Shown: piece after piece, positions 1 through 8,704 of the stretch
Position numbering within the stretch: the stretch's first letter is position 1
How the letters are laid out: the number at the start of each line of letters is the position of its first letter
DNA from: Gillisella vitis
Lineage (GTDB): Bacteria; Pseudomonadota; Alphaproteobacteria; Rhizobiales; Rhizobiaceae
NCBI GenBank assembly: GCA_009744235.1
Contig: WPHV01000003.1
Location: 186,001-250,000, forward strand
Direction of reading: 5' to 3'
DNA: 64,000 nt
Notes under the pieces: generated by a model
Told to the model about the DNA's origin: nothing
Database searches by the model: none
The model's input: the letters and a program-made list of their open reading frames with translations, nothing else
Program-made: the position numbers and the translations under genes

Positions 1-565
1 GGTTGATCAGGTTGGCAATATAATAAGGCCCGAGATCGAGGATCGGACCGCCGCCCGGCAGGAAGAAGAAATCCGGGTTCGGGTGCCACATTTCCATGCC
101 GGGGCTCATCACATGGCAGGTGCCTGATGTGACGCGGCCAATACCGCCTTCATCGATATGCTTGCGCGCCAGTTGATGCGCGCCGCCCAGAAAAGTGTCA
201 GGGGCGCAGCCGACTGCGAGACCCTTTTCTTTGGCGATCCGCCGCAGGCTCTCACCCTCTTCCAGGCTCAGCACCAGCGGCTTTTCCGAATAGACATGCT
301 TGCCTGCTTCGAGGATTTGTTTGGAAACGGCGTAATGCACCGCTGGAATGGTGAGGTTGACCACCACATCCACATCCGGATTGGCCAGCAGTTCTTCCAC
401 CGTCTGGGCCTTGACGCCGAATTCCTCGGCGCGCAGCTCCGCTGCATTCATGTTGATATCGGCGCAGGCCACCACTGTGATGCCCTTGAACAGCGGGGCA
501 AGGGTGAAATAGGCCGAGGAAATATTGCCGCATCCGATGATGCCGACATTAAGTTCACGTGTCAT
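1..565 (-). CDS. Gfo/Idh/MocA-family NAD(P)-dependent sugar dehydrogenase (partial)
   Basis: The frame opens with ATG at 565 and runs off the left edge, so only about 188 N-terminal residues are visible. The N-terminus reads MTRELNVGIIGCGNISSAYF, a Rossmann nucleotide-binding loop (GxGNI). An EKPL motif near residue 95 (in HVYSEKPLVLS) is the family signature holding the catalytic-site lysine. Members oxidise or reduce sugars and cyclitols with NAD(P). It is the last visible gene of the sugar operon, 27 nt after the isomerase-like gene, so it probably acts on a sugar brought in by the ABC transporter. The substrate cannot be read from this fragment. Confidence 0.88.
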   Translation of the reverse strand, partial: MTRELNVGIIGCGNISSAYFTLAPLFKGITVVACADINMNAAELRAEEFGVKAQTVEELLANPDVDVVVNLTIPAVHYAVSKQILEAGKHVYSEKPLVLSLEEGESLRRIAKEKGLAVGCAPDTFLGGAHQLARKHIDEGGIGRVTSGTCHVMSPGMEMWHPNPDFFFLPGGGPILDLGPYYIANLIN

Positions 566-592
566 CTGAGTTTATCCTGACAAGTAACTGAT

Positions 593-1360
593 TTAAAATG
601 AATTGAAGGACGCAATAGACCGGGTGATCAATCTGTCGATATCGTTGGGATTGTCATGCTCGACCACATAATATTGGACATTATAGCGTGCCAGTGCAGC
701 CACCAGTCCCTTCCAGTCTATCGTGCCGTGGCCAACATCGGCCCAGCCGTCCTCATCCTTGTTTTCGCCTGCGGGGGCGATATCCTTGACATGCACGGCG
801 GTGATCCGCTTGCCGTAGCTCTCGATCCAGGCGACGGGATCGGCATGGCCACGCACTACCCAGGCCAGATCGGCTTCCCAGGTCAGGCTTGGACCACCGG
901 CAAAAATCTGCTCCTGCGGTGTTGAACCGTCGGGAAGTACCGCAAATTCGAAATCATGATTGTGCCAGCCGAACAGCAGCCCGGCATCGACGAAAGGCTT
1001 GCCTGCCTTTTCCAGCCTTTGACCAAAAGCAAACCAGCCCGCTGCATCCGTTGGACGCAGGTCCGCAACGAGATGAGGGCAATAGACCGCCTTGACGCCC
1101 AAGGTCTTGGCAATAGAGAGCGCCTTGGCCGGATCGCTTTCCAACAGGTCCAGGCCGAAATGGCCGGTCGGCATGGTCAGGTCATTGGCGTCGAGATCGT
1201 CGCGCAACGCTTTCAGTGCCGCATCATCGGCGCTGGCATACATCGCGCCATAGCCCTCGACATGGGTATAGCCTGCCGCCTTCAACTTCGGAAGGATAGC
1301 GGAAAATGGCTGGAAATTGCGGGCGCTGTAAAGCTGAAAACCGAAATCGGTCATGGTCAT
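593..1360 (-). CDS. Sugar phosphate isomerase/epimerase-type TIM barrel protein
   Basis: A 255-residue protein of the AP-endonuclease-2/xylose-isomerase-like TIM barrel family. Visible hallmarks are the N-terminal FQLYSARN strand, the metal-site region FGWHNHDFEF, the strand WEADLAWV and VHVKDIAP, and C-terminal YYVVEHDNP. These supply the His/Glu/Asp ligands for a divalent metal in family members such as IolE and IolI. Length is normal for a single-domain member. It lies between the GH2 enzyme and the Gfo/Idh dehydrogenase, a pairing common in catabolic sugar or inositol operons, so it probably isomerises a sugar intermediate. The exact reaction is not deducible. Confidence 0.85.
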   Translation of the reverse strand: MTMTDFGFQLYSARNFQPFSAILPKLKAAGYTHVEGYGAMYASADDAALKALRDDLDANDLTMPTGHFGLDLLESDPAKALSIAKTLGVKAVYCPHLVADLRPTDAAGWFAFGQRLEKAGKPFVDAGLLFGWHNHDFEFAVLPDGSTPQEQIFAGGPSLTWEADLAWVVRGHADPVAWIESYGKRITAVHVKDIAPAGENKDEDGWADVGHGTIDWKGLVAALARYNVQYYVVEHDNPNDIDRLITRSIASFNSF

Positions 1361-1417
1361 TTCCTCCTGAAAAATTGGCCGCGCCTCCCGTGACGCGGAT
1401 TGTCGGTTTGTGATGGA

Positions 1418-3865
1418 TTAATGTGTGTTCTGGCAGGAATAGAGATCGTAAAGGGTGAAATCAGGCACGTCGCCCGGCCGCAGCGGTGTAGCCGGGGTGA
1501 AGGTCACACGGCGGCTTTCACCGGCGGTCAGATCGAAGGCGTTGTCGCTGTAGCTCCCGTCGAGGCGGCTTTCGATCATCACGAACAGCGCAAGATCGGA
1601 GGCCGTGACCGTCAATTCGAAAGAACCATCGGCCTGTGGCATGGCCTTTAGCTCAAGACCCGATGGTTCCAGTTCCAGGCTTTTGTAAGCGCCGCCTGAC
1701 ACAAAATGGCCCTCGCCTTCCATGCCATTGGATGCCTTGAAATCCCATATTATCAGTCCATTACCTGGGACATCTGATAGTTCAATGGAAGTCAAAATCT
1801 CTGCCCGGTCAGGTGAACATGATCCGCTTGCCGTCACCAGTGTCCGGCGCTCACCAGACAATGTCAGCGCAAACACGGTCAAATCGATATCGACACTGTC
1901 AGCCGTGTCATTGACCATGGAGAACTGCACCCGCTTGCCCGTTTCATCCGGGATGGCGGCAATGGCCACCGGCTGGAAGAAGCGCTTGACCATATAATGC
2001 ATGGCCTTCCACCGCCCGCCATAATCCAGGCTCGCCCAGGAGGCGACAGGCCAGGTATCGTTGAGCTGCCAATACAGCGTACCCATGCAATGCGGTTTCA
2101 GCGAGCGCCAATAGTCCACTGCGGTCTTGATCGCCAAGCCCTGCTGGATCTGGCTGAGATAGACGAAATTGGCGAAATCCTTTGGAAAGCGGAAATAGCG
2201 GAACATCGTGCCTGCGATCCGCTCATTGCCGCCAGCGTTCTTCTGGTGCAGCTCGATGACCGGCGAGGCGATATTCATGTCCTTTGCCTCGGCAAAGCTT
2301 TCGATGACAGGCAGCGACGTATAAGACTGGAAACCGAATTCCGAGCAGAAGCGCGGCTTGACGCTGCGGTAATTGTCGAAGCTCTTGTTCTCGTGCCAGA
2401 CGGACCAATAATGCATGTCACCTGAGCCATCGGCGTGCCAGGCATCGCCATAGTCGAGATAGCCGGAGGCGGGGCTGGAGGGCCACCAGATGGCTTGCGG
2501 AAAGGTCTTTTTGACCCCCTGCTCGATCACCCGGTTCAGCCGGTCATAGGCAACCAGATAGCGGTCACGATTATCGCGGCTTTCGTCAAACCAGGTCAGC
2601 GCCCCCATCAATTCGTTGTCGCCACACCAGAGCGCAATGGACGGATGCGATTGCAGGCGGCGAACCTGATAATCGACCTCGGCTGCAACATTATCGAGGA
2701 AATCATCGGTGCAGGGATAGAGATTGCAGGCAAACATGAAGTCCTGCCAGACCAGCAGGCCCAAACGGTCACACAGATCATAGAACCAGTCGGCCTCGTA
2801 AAAACCGCCACCCCAGACACGGATCATGTTCATGTGGGCGGCGACCGCCGAGTCCAGCAAGCCCTTGGTTTTTTCAAGCGACGAACGCGAAAACAGCGCG
2901 TCGGCGGGAATCCAGTTGGCGCCCCGGCAGAAGATCTCCCGCCCATTGACCTTGAACGCGAAGCGGCTGCCCGCCTCATCCGCATCAGTAAGCAGTTCGA
3001 TGACCCGCAGGCCGATCAGCTTTTCGACTGTATCGCCCGGCACGTCTACGCTTAAGGTGTAAAGCGCCTGCTCGCCGCTGCCCGCTGGCCACCACAGCTG
3101 CGGCTGCTCAATCTCGAACACATGGGTGATGATCGTTTCCCCGGCATTGACGCCGCAGTCCAGCCGCAGCCGCTCGTCCTCCAGCTGGAAATGCACCGGC
3201 ACCACTGATGGGGTCTTGGCAAAAATCGTTGCCTTCACCGTCAGCTCCACCCGGCCATCGGCATGGTGCAACTGGCTGGTTTCGACATGCTCGATCCGCG
3301 CCGGGTCCAGTTTGCGGATGGCAATGGTCCCATAGACGCCCAGCGGCGCGATGGCGATATTCCAATCCCAGCCGAAATGGCTTTGCGGCTTGCGCAGCAT
3401 ATTGCCATGGGGGATCGGCGAGTTGCCGGGATGGTAAGGCACGTAGAAGGGTTGGCGCGCCTGCCGCTCGGCCCCTGCCTTGATGCTGGAATGGATGACG
3501 ATGCGAATGGTGTTTTCGCCCGGCTGCAAGGCGGCGCTGACATCCGGGCGGTAGCGCCGGAAGCAATTGTCGGCCGACAGTACTGGGATGTCATTGATGA
3601 ACACCATGGCGACGGTGTCGAGATTGTCGATATCCAGATACCAATCCGCATCGGCCACATCGAGATGGAAGCTGCGCACCAGCACCCAATCGCTTTCGGC
3701 CACCCATTGCACCTGTTCCTCATTCCTGGCGAAATAAGGATCGGCAATCATGCCTGCCGCATGAAGCGCGCTATGCACGTCGCCGGGCAAGGTGATGGTG
3801 CAGGCGTGTTCACCGTTTACGGTGGAAAGCTGCCAGGGGCCGGCAAGATCGTGGATATCGGTCAT
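1418..3865 (-). CDS. Glycoside hydrolase family 2, beta-mannosidase-like
   Basis: An 815-residue GH2 enzyme. The ATG at 3865 is chosen because it follows a GAGGTG ribosome site and gives the N-terminus MTDIHDLAGPWQLS; a longer open frame to 4018 overlaps the ATPase gene and has no family sequence. The order is N-terminal jelly roll, immunoglobulin-like domain, then TIM barrel. WCGDNEL near residue 415 holds the acid/base Glu after Asn, and CSEFGFQSY near residue 508 holds the nucleophile Glu. The WGGGFYE barrel motif and the WxLND region typical of beta-mannosidases are present. No signal peptide is visible, so it probably acts in the cytoplasm on imported mannosides or related beta-glycosides. 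Other GH2 activities are not excluded. Confidence 0.85.
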   Translation of the reverse strand: MTDIHDLAGPWQLSTVNGEHACTITLPGDVHSALHAAGMIADPYFARNEEQVQWVAESDWVLVRSFHLDVADADWYLDIDNLDTVAMVFINDIPVLSADNCFRRYRPDVSAALQPGENTIRIVIHSSIKAGAERQARQPFYVPYHPGNSPIPHGNMLRKPQSHFGWDWNIAIAPLGVYGTIAIRKLDPARIEHVETSQLHHADGRVELTVKATIFAKTPSVVPVHFQLEDERLRLDCGVNAGETIITHVFEIEQPQLWWPAGSGEQALYTLSVDVPGDTVEKLIGLRVIELLTDADEAGSRFAFKVNGREIFCRGANWIPADALFSRSSLEKTKGLLDSAVAAHMNMIRVWGGGFYEADWFYDLCDRLGLLVWQDFMFACNLYPCTDDFLDNVAAEVDYQVRRLQSHPSIALWCGDNELMGALTWFDESRDNRDRYLVAYDRLNRVIEQGVKKTFPQAIWWPSSPASGYLDYGDAWHADGSGDMHYWSVWHENKSFDNYRSVKPRFCSEFGFQSYTSLPVIESFAEAKDMNIASPVIELHQKNAGGNERIAGTMFRYFRFPKDFANFVYLSQIQQGLAIKTAVDYWRSLKPHCMGTLYWQLNDTWPVASWASLDYGGRWKAMHYMVKRFFQPVAIAAIPDETGKRVQFSMVNDTADSVDIDLTVFALTLSGERRTLVTASGSCSPDRAEILTSIELSDVPGNGLIIWDFKASNGMEGEGHFVSGGAYKSLELEPSGLELKAMPQADGSFELTVTASDLALFVMIESRLDGSYSDNAFDLTAGESRRVTFTPATPLRPGDVPDFTLYDLYSCQNTH

Positions 3866-3917
3866 GGTCACCTCGATAACTGCGGAGCGGATGATACCGC
3901 TCCTCTGGATAGGGGTG

Positions 3918-5015
3918 TCAGAGACGCGTTTCCGTCTCGGCGTCGAAAATCGATGCGACGGACATGTCGAAGGCAAGTTTGACCTCGCTGCCGGGCCGGT
4001 AGCGCCTCGTCCCGGCAATGCGCACTGACAGCACCTGTCCCGCCAGCTTCAGCCAGAGGAGGTTATCGGCGCCCATTGGCTCTTCAATGTCAACGAGAGC
4101 TGGATGCGCCTCCTCGCCCGGACCGATATCGCCGTCCACGGCGATGTGTTCGGGACGAGCACCGAGCACGACCTTTCGTCCGGGCAGGAGCGTGCTATCG
4201 GCCTGATAGCCGGTCAGGCCGAAATCGACGCCGCCGGAATGAAACACCACAGCACCATTGTTTTCGCGCAATTCGCCCTTGAAGAAATTCATCGACGGCG
4301 AGCCGATAAAGCCAGCCACGAACAGGTTCTTTGGCCGGTTATAGATGGTCATCGGATCATCCAGCTGCTGGATGACACCGCTTTTCATGATGGCGATCCG
4401 GTCAGCCAGCGTCAGCGCCTCGATCTGGTCATGGGTAACGTAGATCATCGTGTTTTTCAGCGATTGATGCAGCCGCTTGATCTCAACGCGGAGTTCGGCG
4501 CGCAGCTTGGCATCGAGATTGGACAGCGGTTCGTCAAACAGGAAGACATCGACATCGCGCACCAGCGCCCGGCCAATGGCCACACGCTGGCGCTGGCCCC
4601 CAGAAAGCTCGGCTGGCTTGCGCTTCAGCAGCGGACCGATTTGCAGGATCTCGGCGGCGCGCGCCACCCGCTTGTCGATTTCGGTCTTCGGCATTTTCGC
4701 CACCTGCAAGCCAAAGGACAGGTTTTTCTCCACAGTCATCTGCGGATACAGCGCATAAGACTGAAACACCATGCCGATGCCGCGATCCTTGGGTTCTTCC
4801 CAGGTGACGTTCTTGTCCTTGATGAAGATCTGCCCTTCGGAGACATCGAGAAGCCCGGCTATGCAGTTGAGCAGCGTGGACTTGCCGCAGCCGGACGATC
4901 CCAGCAGCACCAGAAATTCGCCATCGGCAATATCGAGATTGAGATCTTTCAGCACCGTGACGGCGCCGAAATTGAGCGAGAGATCACGTATGGAAACACT
5001 TGTATTCATCGGCAT
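3918..5015 (-). CDS. Sugar ABC transporter ATP-binding protein (MalK/UgpC type)
   Basis: A 365-residue ATPase. It shows Walker A (GSSGCGKST, about residue 37), the ABC signature LSGGQRQR, Walker B VFLFDEPLSNLD, and the switch region VTHDQ. It is followed by the C-terminal TOBE/OB regulatory domain (LGARPEHI) typical of the MalK/UgpC branch that powers CUT1 sugar importers. Its ATG overlaps the stop of the upstream permease (TAATG), indicating translational coupling. It energises the two permeases and the solute-binding protein encoded just upstream. The C-terminal tail ends DAETETRL. Confidence 0.93.
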   Translation of the reverse strand: MPMNTSVSIRDLSLNFGAVTVLKDLNLDIADGEFLVLLGSSGCGKSTLLNCIAGLLDVSEGQIFIKDKNVTWEEPKDRGIGMVFQSYALYPQMTVEKNLSFGLQVAKMPKTEIDKRVARAAEILQIGPLLKRKPAELSGGQRQRVAIGRALVRDVDVFLFDEPLSNLDAKLRAELRVEIKRLHQSLKNTMIYVTHDQIEALTLADRIAIMKSGVIQQLDDPMTIYNRPKNLFVAGFIGSPSMNFFKGELRENNGAVVFHSGGVDFGLTGYQADSTLLPGRKVVLGARPEHIAVDGDIGPGEEAHPALVDIEEPMGADNLLWLKLAGQVLSVRIAGTRRYRPGSEVKLAFDMSVASIFDAETETRL

Positions 5016-5959
5016 TATCCCTTCACGGCGCCCGCGGCGATACCGCGCACGAACAGGCGTCCGGAGACAAAATAGATAAACAGCGGCACAGCGCCGGTTA
5101 AAATCGTTGCGGCCATGTTGACGTTGTATTCCTTCACGCCCTGAACCGAATTGACGATATTGTTGAGCTGCACCGTCATCGGGTAATATTCCGGGCGGGT
5201 GAAGACGACGCCAAACAGGAAGTCGTTCCAGATACCAGTGACCTGAAGGATCATCGCCACCACGAAGATCGGCAGCGACATTGGCAGCATGATCCGCAGA
5301 TAGATCTGCCAGAACCCTGCCCCGTCGATCCGGGCCGCCTTGAACAATTCCTCCGGCAGCGAGGCGAAATAGTTGCGAAACAGCAGCGTCAGGATCGGCA
5401 TGCCGAAAATCGTATGGACGATGATCAGGCCTGTCAGGCTGCCATAGATGCCGATTTCGCGCAGCACGATGACGATCGGATAGATCATCACCTGATAGGG
5501 AATGAACGCGCCGATCACCAGAATGGAGAAGAACAGTTCAGCCCCCTTGAAGCGCCAATTGGCCAGCGCATAACCGCTGACGGAGGCAATGGCGATCGAC
5601 ACCGCGGTCGAAGGCACCATGATGCGCACCGAATTCCAGAAACCGCGCGACAGGCCGTCACAATTCAGCCCGGTACAGGCCTGGCTCCAGGCTTTCACCC
5701 AGGGCTCGAAGGTGATTTCCATCGGCGGCGAGAAGATATTGCCCATCCGAATTTCCGGCATGCCCTTCAGCGAGGTGACGACCATCACGTAAAGCGGCAG
5801 CAGGTAATAGGCGGCGGCCACGAACAGAATGCCGTAGAGCATGATATTACGGCGCGACAGCATGGGCTTTGGTTTGCGGCCCACAGGCCCTTCGCCAAGG
5901 CGTGATGCCACAGGACGCACAGCGGAAGCCTGCGTGTTGAGAGCGGAATGGTCAGCCAC
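5015..5959 (-). CDS. Carbohydrate ABC transporter permease (MalG-type)
   Basis: A membrane protein with six predicted hydrophobic segments and the EAA loop EELFKAARIDGAGFWQIY, which contacts the ATPase. I prefer the GTG at 5959: it overlaps the stop of the preceding permease and sits 8 nt after GGAGG. A TTG at 5974 would add five residues. A cytoplasmic N-terminal extension of about 35 residues precedes the first membrane span (RRNIMLYGILFVAAAYYLLP). It pairs with the next permease to form the channel of the CUT1-type importer. Confidence 0.9.
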   Translation of the reverse strand: MADHSALNTQASAVRPVASRLGEGPVGRKPKPMLSRRNIMLYGILFVAAAYYLLPLYVMVVTSLKGMPEIRMGNIFSPPMEITFEPWVKAWSQACTGLNCDGLSRGFWNSVRIMVPSTAVSIAIASVSGYALANWRFKGAELFFSILVIGAFIPYQVMIYPIVIVLREIGIYGSLTGLIIVHTIFGMPILTLLFRNYFASLPEELFKAARIDGAGFWQIYLRIMLPMSLPIFVVAMILQVTGIWNDFLFGVVFTRPEYYPMTVQLNNIVNSVQGVKEYNVNMAATILTGAVPLFIYFVSGRLFVRGIAAGAVKG

Positions 5960-6854
5960 GTTTGCGCCCTCCAAATTCCAGATAGGCCCAGGGAATGATG
6001 ATGATGGCGACGGTCACCAACATCATAGTCGAAGCGGCAAAGCCCTGCCCCAGGTTTTGCGCCTGGAACATATAGTCATAAACGTATTTGGCAGGCACTT
6101 CCGAGGCGATGCCGGGGCCGCCGCTGGTTTGCGCCACCACCAGGTCATAGACCTTGACGATACCGCTGGTGATAATGACAAGCGTGGTGATGAACACCGG
6201 TCGCATCATCGGAATGATGATCAGCAGATAGGTTTTCCAGGTCGGAATGCCATCGACCCGCGAAGCCTTCCAGATGTCTTCGTCAATACCGCGCAAGCCA
6301 GCCAGCATCAGGCACATCACCAGGCCGGTGCCTTGCCACAGACCCGCGATCAGAATGCCATAGATCACCAGTTGCGGATTATAGAGCGGATCGAAGGTGA
6401 AGCTGGGAAAGCCCATGCTGCGCACCACCGACTGCACGCCAAATTCCGGGTTCAGCACCCATTGCCAGACAAGACCAGTGACAATGAAGGATAGCGCGAA
6501 GGGGTAGAGGAAGATCGTGCGAAACAGGTTTTCAAAACGGATTTTCTGATCCATCAGCGCGGCCAGCAGAAAGCCGATCACCAGGCTGAAAATCAGCGAG
6601 AAAAAGCCGTAGACGGCCAGATTCTGGATCGAAATCAGCCAGCGCGCCGAAGACCACAGCCGATCATACTGATCGAGACCAACGAAATTCAGCCGGGGCA
6701 GAAGCTTTGAATTGGTAAAGGAATAGACCACGGTCCAGATGCTGCCGCCGAGAAAAATAACGACAGCAACGAGGATCATGGGAATAGAGGCAATCTTGGC
6801 GTTCAGGTTGCGAAACAACCGAACCGGTCTTTTGTTTTGGCCAGTGGCCATCAT
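5952..6854 (-). CDS. Carbohydrate ABC transporter permease (MalF-type)
   Basis: A polytopic membrane protein of about 300 residues with the EAA loop DEDIWKASRVDGIPTWKTY. The ATG at 6854 follows a GAGGAGGG ribosome site. An open frame continuing to 6962 runs into an intercistronic hairpin and lacks family sequence. The N-terminus (MMATGQNKRPVRLF) leads into a first span SIPMILVAVVIFLGGSIWTV. It lies downstream of the solute-binding protein gene with a 195-nt gap and overlaps the second permease by 8 nt. Confidence 0.9.
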   Translation of the reverse strand: MMATGQNKRPVRLFRNLNAKIASIPMILVAVVIFLGGSIWTVVYSFTNSKLLPRLNFVGLDQYDRLWSSARWLISIQNLAVYGFFSLIFSLVIGFLLAALMDQKIRFENLFRTIFLYPFALSFIVTGLVWQWVLNPEFGVQSVVRSMGFPSFTFDPLYNPQLVIYGILIAGLWQGTGLVMCLMLAGLRGIDEDIWKASRVDGIPTWKTYLLIIIPMMRPVFITTLVIITSGIVKVYDLVVAQTSGGPGIASEVPAKYVYDYMFQAQNLGQGFAASTMMLVTVAIIIIPWAYLEFGGRKRG

Positions 6855-6935
6855 CAGAGTACCCTCCTCTGTACACAGCCATCCTCTCCTATGCCGGGAA
6901 ACATCCAGCCGGTGGAGGCCTTGAGCGAAACCGGA

Positions 6936-6966
6936 AGCCATGGCGAAGCAACACGCCGCCATGGCT
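6936..6966 (-). other. Intercistronic hairpin between binding-protein and permease genes
   Basis: Perfect 10-bp arms (AGCCATGGCG at 6936-6945 and its complement at 6957-6966) enclose an 11-nt loop. It lies in the gap between the solute-binding protein stop and the permease start, with no T-run. In maltose-type operons such hairpins stabilise the upstream message so that the binding protein is made in excess. That role is inferred here from position only. Confidence 0.55.
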
Positions 6967-7049
6967 CTGGACGATGTTGAAGCGCATGTCCCGCAAGTGA
7001 AATTTGGCCTTGCGCCAGAGAATGCCTAAAACAATCAGATCCGGCAGGC

Positions 7050-8285
7050 TCAGTCCGCGTCGCTGATGATATCGGCGAAGCGCTTCTGTGCGGCGTCAGG
7101 TGTCATCGATGGATTGGCAAAGAATTCGGAGAACAGGTCCTCCTTCTGCTTTTGCGTATCGGCAGACATCAGCTGGTCGGTGCTGGCCAGGACATTGCCC
7201 TTGGCAAGAATGTCCAACCCCTTCTTCATGCAGTCATTGGCCGTTCCCAGATCGACATCGCCGCGGATTGGCAGCGAGCCCTTCTTCAGGTTGAAGGCCA
7301 CCTGGGTTTTCGGATCGACAATGGTCGCTGCCAGGACTTCCTGCGCCTTGGACTTATCCTTGTCCTTTAGCAACGGGAAATAGAAGGCATCGCCACCCGC
7401 CGTCAGATAACCGTTGAGACCGAGACCCGGCAGGCAGCTATAATCCTTGCCCGCCACCTGTCCGGCCAGCTGGAATTCACCCTGCGCCCAATCGCCCATG
7501 ATCTGGCCGCCAGCCTTGCCGGTGATCACCATATTGGTGGCCTGGTTCCAATCCTGGACATTGCTGCCCTTCGACATTTTACGGGCATCGTCCGCCGCCT
7601 TGAAAATGGCCGCGAATTCAGGACCGCTGATCGTCGCTTCGTCCTTGTCTTGGTAGACCTTGAGATAAAGATCCTTACCACCAAGGGAAATCAGCAGGGT
7701 ATCGAACAACCCGCTGGTCTGCCAAGGCTGGCCGCCCAGCGCCAGCGGCTGAATGCCGGCCTTCTGCAGGGCAGGTGCTGCGGCAACAAACTCATTCCAG
7801 TTTTTAGGGGTCTCGACACCGGCCTTCTTGAAGGCGGCATTGGATAACCAGAGCCATTGCCAGGAATGAATATTGACCGGCGCGCAATAGATCTTGCCGT
7901 CAATAGTGCAGCTATCCAGCAGGCTTGCGGGCTTGATCACGTCTTTCCAGTGGCCCTTGGTGGCCACATCCGTCAAATCACGCATCAAACCGGCCTCCAC
8001 CAGCTCCTGCGCCTGACGTCCATGGTTGAACTGGGTCGCCCCCATCGGATCACCACCGGTGATGCGGCTGATCATGATCGGTCGGGCGGTGCCGCCCGAT
8101 CCGGCGATAGCGCCGTCGATCCATTTGTTGCCGGTCGCGTCAAAAGCCTTTGCCAGCTCCTTGACCGCAGCCGCCTCTCCCCCCGAAGTCCACCAATGGG
8201 TCACTTCCAGATCGGTCGCGCTGGCCATGCCGAGCGGCAAGGCCACAGTGGCTGCCAATGCAGCCGCAATGCACCGAATTATCAT
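7050..8285 (-). CDS. Sugar ABC transporter solute-binding protein
   Basis: A 411-residue periplasmic binding protein of the bacterial solute-binding family 1 (MalE-like). Residues 1-23 are a signal peptide (MIIRCIAAALAATVALPLGM, with ASA before the mature start TDLEVTHWW). The mature protein shows EVTHWWTSGGEAAAV and AGKAGGQIMGDWAQGEF, typical of glucose- and mannose-type binders. The ATG follows a strong GGGAGGAG ribosome site. It is the first gene of the operon, and the divergent LacI regulator lies across the 8286-8704 region. It captures the sugar for the MalF/MalG-type permeases. Confidence 0.92.
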   Translation of the reverse strand: MIIRCIAAALAATVALPLGMASATDLEVTHWWTSGGEAAAVKELAKAFDATGNKWIDGAIAGSGGTARPIMISRITGGDPMGATQFNHGRQAQELVEAGLMRDLTDVATKGHWKDVIKPASLLDSCTIDGKIYCAPVNIHSWQWLWLSNAAFKKAGVETPKNWNEFVAAAPALQKAGIQPLALGGQPWQTSGLFDTLLISLGGKDLYLKVYQDKDEATISGPEFAAIFKAADDARKMSKGSNVQDWNQATNMVITGKAGGQIMGDWAQGEFQLAGQVAGKDYSCLPGLGLNGYLTAGGDAFYFPLLKDKDKSKAQEVLAATIVDPKTQVAFNLKKGSLPIRGDVDLGTANDCMKKGLDILAKGNVLASTDQLMSADTQKQKEDLFSEFFANPSMTPDAAQKRFADIISDAD

Positions 8286-8704
8286 TGAGTCTCCTCCCTC
8301 ACTGAAACGTTGCCGGAAAAACCTAAGTCAATCTTCTTGAGGACGCAACCGGGAATTAAAAATTTTTTATTCAGTTTTTTTGCACCTGAAACCGCGTCTA
8401 CTAGAAAACACAAAAAACACCCTGAAAATCAGGATTCATCGCATTGCATTCTGATTTTTTGGGCTGTTTTTTCTCAATAAATAGATTTTTCTTCGCAATT
8501 GCGAAATCGCTTGATGCGACGCAATACCTGTATTGATTGTAATTCTTACGAAGAAATCCTCCGAATTAGCTCTCGACATTTTTACTGTATCGTTTCAGAA
8601 TTTAGAACGCATTGACCTTTTGTCCGGTGACAGTTCCCGTCACAGGCCTCCTTGCCGAAACTGAGTATTGGAGTGTAGGAATAGACTTTACTGGCGGACA
8701 TTTC
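8286..8704. promoter_or_regulatory. Divergent control region of sugar operon and lacI-family gene
   Basis: A 419-nt non-coding, AT-rich stretch between the divergent genes. It holds the perfect 14-bp palindrome TTCGCAATTGCGAA at 8492-8505, the best candidate operator for the adjacent LacI-family repressor. An inverted repeat also lies at 8425-8435 / 8448-8458 (AAAATCAGGAT against ATTCTGATTTT, one mismatch). Neither site has been tested. The position fits autoregulation plus repression of the operon. Confidence 0.6.

Noticed and set aside
3866..4018. 51-residue N-terminal extension of the GH2 enzyme
   Set aside because: It overlaps the ATPase gene and has no family sequence; ATG 3865 has a GAGGTG ribosome site.
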